Of a stretch of DNA of 64,000 nt, positions 60,431 to 64,000 are shown piece after piece. Both the position numbers and the translations under genes were made by a program. Positions within the stretch are counted from its first letter, which is position 1; the number at the start of each line of letters is the position of its first letter. A model generated the notes under the pieces. It saw only the letters and a list, made by a program, of their open reading frames with translations. It was not told where the DNA came from and ran no database searches. The DNA comes from Xylanimicrobium pachnodae JCM 13526 = NBRC 107786 (GTDB taxonomy: Bacteria; Actinomycetota; Actinomycetes; Actinomycetales; Cellulomonadaceae), in the NCBI GenBank assembly GCA_001592145.1, contig BCWJ01000018.1:1-64000 (forward strand). Reading direction: 5' to 3'.

Positions 60431-61945
60431 ATGATCCCCGTCAGCATCACCCTCGACCCGGCGTTCCGCGTGGGCCCCGTGCGCCGCCGCACCTTCGGGT
60501 CCTTCGTCGAGCACCTGGGCCGGTGCGTCTACACCGGCATCCACGACCCGTCCCACCCCACCGCCGACGGCGACGGGTTCCGCAAGGACGTCGTCGAGCT
60601 CACCCGCGAGCTCGGCGTCAGCACCGTGCGGTACCCCGGCGGCAACTTCGTCTCCGGGTACCGGTGGGAGGACGGCGTCGGCCCGGTCGAGCAGCGCCCC
60701 CGGCGGCTCGACCTCGCGTGGCACTCCACCGACCCCAACACCGTGGGCGTCGACGAGTTCGTGCGCTGGACCCGATCGGCCGACGTCGAGCCGATGATGG
60801 CGGTCAACCTGGGCACGCGCGGCGTGCAGGAGGCGCTCGACCTGCTGGAGTACTGCAACGTCAAGGGCGGCACCTACTGGTCCGACCTGCGCCGCGCCAA
60901 CGGTTCGCCCGAGCCGCACGACATCCGGATGTGGTGCCTGGGCAACGAGATGGACGGCCCCTGGCAGATCGGCCACAAGACGGCCTACGAGTACGGCCGG
61001 CTCGCCACCGAGACCGCGCGCGCGATGCGCATGATCCAGCCCGATCTCGAGCTCGTGGCGTGCGGGTCCTCCGGCGTGCCCATCCCCACGTTCGGCGAGT
61101 GGGAGCAGATCGTGCTGGGCGAGGCGTACGAGTACGTCGACCTGATCTCCGCCCACGCCTACTACTGGGAGGAGGACGGCGACCTGGGCTCGTTCCTCGC
61201 CTCCGCGACGGACATGGACCACTTCATCGAGTCGGTCTCCGCCACCGCGGACGCCGTGCGCGCGCACAAGAAGGTGTCCAAGCGCATCAACATCTCGTTC
61301 GACGAGTGGAACGTCTGGTACCAGCACCGCGCCGAGTCCCAGCCGCCGACGGGTGACGACTGGCCCGTCGCACCCGTGCTGCTCGAGGACAGGTACAACG
61401 TCGCGGATGCCGTCGTCGTGGGCAACCTGCTCATCTCGTTGCTGCGGCACACCGACCGCGTGCACGCGGCGTCGCTCGCCCAGCTCGTCAACGTCATCGC
61501 GCCGATCATGACCGAGCCCGGCGGCCGCGCCTGGAAGCAGACGATCTTCCACCCGTTCGCGCAGGCTTCGCGGTACGCCCGCGGCGACGTGCTGCGCGTC
61601 GCCCTCGACGTCGCCACCTACGAGACCGCGAAGTTCGGGGACGCCGCCCTCGCCGACGCCGTCGCCACGTACGACGCCGAGACCGGCGAGGTCGCGCTGT
61701 TCGCCGTCAACCGTTCGACGACGCAGCCCGCGCTGCTCGACGTCGACCTCCGCGCGATCCCCGGCCTGGAGCTGGTCGAGGCCAGCACGCTCGCCAACCC
61801 CGACCACCAGTGGCAGGCCACCGCGGACGACGACTTCTCGGTCGCGCCGCGCGCCAACGCGACCGCTCAGGTGGCCGACGGCCGCCTCCGCGTCGAGGTG
61901 CCGCCGGTGTCCTGGAACGTCGTGCGCCTCGCGGTGCGCGCGTGA
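60431..61945 (+). CDS. abfA: GH51 alpha-L-arabinofuranosidase, copy 2
   Basis: Cytoplasmic GH51 of 504 residues with acid/base Glu173 (CLGNEMDG) and nucleophile Glu292 (ISFDEWNVW), and the same length and motif spacing as copy 1 at 45674. A GGAG site precedes ATG. The stop overlaps the GH43 start (GTGA), so the two are coupled: one secreted arabinanase and one intracellular arabinofuranosidase from one transcript. Codon usage is extremely GC-rich, unlike copy 1. Confidence 0.96.
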   Translation: MIPVSITLDPAFRVGPVRRRTFGSFVEHLGRCVYTGIHDPSHPTADGDGFRKDVVELTRELGVSTVRYPGGNFVSGYRWEDGVGPVEQRPRRLDLAWHSTDPNTVGVDEFVRWTRSADVEPMMAVNLGTRGVQEALDLLEYCNVKGGTYWSDLRRANGSPEPHDIRMWCLGNEMDGPWQIGHKTAYEYGRLATETARAMRMIQPDLELVACGSSGVPIPTFGEWEQIVLGEAYEYVDLISAHAYYWEEDGDLGSFLASATDMDHFIESVSATADAVRAHKKVSKRINISFDEWNVWYQHRAESQPPTGDDWPVAPVLLEDRYNVADAVVVGNLLISLLRHTDRVHAASLAQLVNVIAPIMTEPGGRAWKQTIFHPFAQASRYARGDVLRVALDVATYETAKFGDAALADAVATYDAETGEVALFAVNRSTTQPALLDVDLRAIPGLELVEASTLANPDHQWQATADDDFSVAPRANATAQVADGRLRVEVPPVSWNVVRLAVRA

Positions 61946-63084
61946 CACGGCGGCCCGCGGCCCCGGCGGCCGCCGCCACGCAGGCCGGCGCCACCGGTGC
62001 CGCGGGCCGTTCACCCCGGCGACGCCGCGCCGTCGTCGCGATCTCGGCCGTCGTCGCCGTCGCGGCGGTCGCCGCGCTCGCGGTCGTCGGCCTGCGCTGG
62101 TTCGGGGCCGACGACGCACCGGCGGCGACCGCGCTGGACGTGACCGGTGACCTGCATACGCACGACCCGGCGCTCGTCGCCGGGGGCGAGGGCGAGCCCT
62201 GGTATGTGTTCTCGACGGGCGACGTGCGCGTGGGCCTGGGCTCGCCGCAGGTGCGCCGGTCCGACGACGGCGGGGTCACGTGGGAGGACGCCGGCACGGT
62301 GTGGACGGCAGCCACCCGCCCCGAGTGGGTCTACGACCTGGTGCCGGGCGTCACGAACTTCTGGGCTCCCGAGGTCGTGGAGCACGACGGCACCTGGTAC
62401 CTCTACTACGCGGCGTCGACCTTCGGGTCGAACACCTCCGTCATCGGGCTCATGACCAACACGACGCTGGACCCGGACGATCCGGACTACGCGTGGGTGG
62501 ACCGGGGCGAGGTGGTGCGCTCCACGGTGGGCCAGGACAACTTCAACGCCATCGACCCGGCCGTGATCACCGCCGACGACGGCACGCCGTGGATGGCGTT
62601 CGGCTCGTTCTGGGGCGGCATCCAGCTTGTCGAGCTCTCGTGGCCCGACGGCAAGCCGGTCGCGGGGTCCGAGCCCGTGACGATCGCCAGCCGGATCGGG
62701 TCGCCCAACGCGATCGAGGCGCCCTCCCTCGTGGAGCACGACGGCTGGTACTACCTGTTCTTCTCGCGCGACTCGTGCTGTCAGGGCACCGACTCGACGT
62801 ACAACGTCGCCGTGGGCCGTTCGCGGGACATCACGGGCCCGTACGTTGACGACCAGGGCAGGGACCTGACCGCCGACGGCGGGCTGTCGCTCCTGACCAC
62901 GCTCGGCGACATGGTCGGCCCGGGCGGGCAGTCGTACTCGCACGGCTACCTCGCGTTCCACTACTACGACGCGACCGCGGGCGGCGACTTCCGGCTGGAG
63001 ATCCGCAGGCTCGCCTGGACGGACGACGGCTGGCCCGTCGCCTGGACCGCCGGCGAGCTCGCGCAGCGGGCTGGCTCGAACTAA
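61942..63084 (+). CDS. GH43 arabinanase, membrane-anchored
   Basis: Single-domain five-bladed propeller of 380 residues, probably an endo-1,5-alpha-L-arabinanase acting outside. A basic N-terminus (to residue 29) and a hydrophobic helix at about 30-51 form an uncleaved anchor or signal. Catalytic residues are Asp75 (THDPALV, base), Asp in NAIDPAVI and Glu in IEAPSLV (acid). The motifs FWAPEVVEHDGTWYLYYAASTFGS and YYLFFSRDSCC are typical of GH43 arabinanases. GTG start overlapping the GH51 stop. It would produce the oligosaccharides that the CUT1 systems import. Confidence 0.88.
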   Translation: MTRRPAAPAAAATQAGATGAAGRSPRRRRAVVAISAVVAVAAVAALAVVGLRWFGADDAPAATALDVTGDLHTHDPALVAGGEGEPWYVFSTGDVRVGLGSPQVRRSDDGGVTWEDAGTVWTAATRPEWVYDLVPGVTNFWAPEVVEHDGTWYLYYAASTFGSNTSVIGLMTNTTLDPDDPDYAWVDRGEVVRSTVGQDNFNAIDPAVITADDGTPWMAFGSFWGGIQLVELSWPDGKPVAGSEPVTIASRIGSPNAIEAPSLVEHDGWYYLFFSRDSCCQGTDSTYNVAVGRSRDITGPYVDDQGRDLTADGGLSLLTTLGDMVGPGGQSYSHGYLAFHYYDATAGGDFRLEIRRLAWTDDGWPVAWTAGELAQRAGSN

Positions 63085-63088
63085 GCCC

Positions 63089-63122
63089 GCTCGCCGACGC
63101 TCGCCGCTCGCCGACGCTCGCC
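63089..63122. repeat. 17-bp tandem direct repeat
   Basis: GCTCGCCGACGCTCGCC occurs twice in tandem (63089-63105, 63106-63122), starting five bases after the GH43 stop. Confidence 0.85.
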
Positions 63123-63189
63123 GCTCGACGCCGCTCACCGCGTGGGGCGCGGTGTGCCGGACCCGGATCGTCGGTCCTGGACGGCCCCC

Positions 63190-63253
63190 TGCCGTTCTGG
63201 AGACATTGCTGGCAGCAATGAATATTGCTCCCAGCAATGTCTCCAGAACGGCA
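63190..63253. repeat. Palindromic element, copy 3 (longest)
   Basis: Perfect 23-bp arms (63190-63212 and 63231-63253; left arm begins TGCCGTTCTGGAGACATTGC) flank an 18-base centre that itself contains AGCAAT/ATTGCT inverted. The 36-bp core (63204-63239) has the same spacing as copies at 22004 and 53259. This copy shows that the element extends beyond the core. Confidence 0.95.
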
Positions 63254-63263
63254 CCTTGCCCGC

Positions 63264-63416
63264 ACGGGGGCGACCGGAGCCCTGCCTGTACGGGGGCGAC
63301 CGGAGCCCTGCCTGTACGGGGGCGACCGGAGCCTGCCGGTACGGGGGGCGACCGGAGCCTGCCGGTACGGGGGCGACCGGAGCCTGCCGGTACGGGGCGG
63401 CCGGAGCCCTGCCCGC
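63264..63416. repeat. Minisatellite of six 25-26 bp units
   Basis: Six contiguous units of consensus starting ACGGGGGCGACCGGAGCC (26, 26, 25, 26, 25 and 25 bases). There are no spacers between units, so it is not a CRISPR array. It starts ten bases after palindrome copy 3. Confidence 0.93.
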
Positions 63417-63551
63417 ACGGGCGCGGTCGCCGCCCCCGTCCGCACGGGGCGACCGCCGCCCGTCCGCCGGTGTTCTGGACGATGCTGCGCCTTCTGGACG
63501 ATGCTGCGCCGGGAACGCGCCCGACGTCCGGTGGGGCGGTTGAATGACCCC

Positions 63552-64000
63552 GTGGCCAACGAACCCGGGACGCGAAGGGGCAGGCGCCCTGCAGGGCGCG
63601 ACACGCGCGCGGAGATCCTCGTGTCCGCCCGCGCCGTGTTCCTGGAGGAGGGCTACGACGCCGCCTCGGTGCGCGCCGTCGCGCGGCGGGCAGGGGTGGA
63701 CCCCGGCACGGTGCGGCACTGGTTCGGCGACAAGTCGCGCCTGTTCTCCGCGGCCATCGGCATGGCCGACATCGACCCGGGTGCCGTGGCGCGGGCTGCG
63801 CTCGACGGACCGCTCGACGGGATCGGGTACCGGCTGGTGTGCCGCGTGCTGGAGACGTGGGACGCGGACGGCGCGGTGGAGGGGATCCGCCTGGCGCTGC
63901 CCGCGGCGCTCGCCGACCCGGAGCGGCGGGCGCTGCTGCCGCAGTTCCTGGGCGCGGAGATCCTGGGGCCTATCGCGGCCCGCCTGGACCCCGGAAGTGC
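63552..64000 (+). CDS. TetR-family regulator, partial (3' end beyond window)
   Basis: Open to the right edge with no stop, about 149 residues visible from GTG 63552. The HTH is typical of TetR (RDTRAEILVSARAVFLEEGYDAASVRAVARRAGVDPGTVRHWFGDKSRLFSAAI), followed by a ligand domain that begins DGIGYRLVCRVLETWDADGAVEGIRLALPAALAD. The upstream sequence has no good ribosome binding site; GTTGAAT just before could be a -10 of a leaderless mRNA. The target is unknown; the far end of the gene and its neighbours lie outside the window. Confidence 0.85.
   Translation, partial: MANEPGTRRGRRPAGRDTRAEILVSARAVFLEEGYDAASVRAVARRAGVDPGTVRHWFGDKSRLFSAAIGMADIDPGAVARAALDGPLDGIGYRLVCRVLETWDADGAVEGIRLALPAALADPERRALLPQFLGAEILGPIAARLDPGS

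Larger units (their letters stand above)
63085..63551. other. Repeat-rich intergenic region
   Basis: This 467-base gap contains no supported gene. It holds a 17-bp tandem pair (63089-63122), copy 3 of the palindromic element (63190-63253) and a six-unit minisatellite (63264-63416). A 17-base repeat of TTCTGGACGATGCTGCG also occurs twice near 63472 and 63489. Confidence 0.75.

Noticed and set aside
63264-63416. Possible CRISPR array
   Set aside because: Units are contiguous with no unique spacers, and no cas gene is present. It is a minisatellite.

Overview
The window is very GC-rich, with GTG starts, GTGA and ATGA overlaps and several probably leaderless genes. It also carries a radA-disA-mutY neighbourhood, a GTP-type pckG facing a RamB-type regulator, and a BioQ/BioY-like biotin locus. 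Together these point to a high-GC actinobacterium. The density of plant cell-wall enzymes (GH67, two GH51, two GH43, one GH127) fits a polysaccharide degrader such as the Promicromonosporaceae/Cellulomonadaceae; that placement is inferred from gene content only.

Layout. 0.3-2.1 kb: a secreted protein of unknown function and an L,D-transpeptidase. 2.1-10.4 kb: amino-acid antiporter, GH67 alpha-glucuronidase with a divergent LacI regulator, P-loop kinase, GntR regulator, aldo/keto reductase and a PfkB kinase carrying a pentapeptide repeat insert. 10.4-11.3 kb: a coupled pair of unknown genes with lower GC. 11.4-14.6 kb: PadR regulator plus ABC ATPase plus FtsX-like permease. 14.8-21.8 kb: ThuA-like protein, TrmL methyltransferase, DUF808 protein, pckG, RamB-like regulator, S33 peptidase. 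22.1-24.8 kb: biotin ECF transporter (bioY-bioM-bioN) and a TetR repressor. 24.8-28.9 kb: glpD-glpF-glpK. 29-36.3 kb: housekeeping genes (argA-like, mutY, disA, radA, proC) and membrane proteins.

36.3-63.1 kb is one large L-arabinose/arabinan locus. A membrane-anchored GH43 arabinanase probably cuts arabinan outside the cell. Two CUT1 importers, which lack an ATPase gene here, would take up oligosaccharides. Cytoplasmic GH51 (two copies), GH43 and GH127 enzymes would release arabinose. A CUT2 importer (ChvE/GguAB type) would import the free sugar. An FGGY kinase, AraD and AraA would feed the pentose-phosphate pathway.

Two LacI repressors seem to divide the locus. Palindromes with core TTAGCGCTAA lie before araB and before the CUT2 operon. 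Palindromes of type CTACAACGTTGTAG lie before both CUT1 operons, before the second GH51-GH43 pair and before the second lacI itself.

The non-coding parts hold a three-copy palindromic element with a 36-bp core of fixed spacing, a 70-bp hairpin, a 19-bp-arm hairpin that contains the tetR stop codon, a 26-bp minisatellite, and in-frame 15-bp tandem repeats in five unrelated genes. No tRNA, rRNA, CRISPR array, transposase or phage gene was seen. The last gene (TetR family) runs off the right edge.
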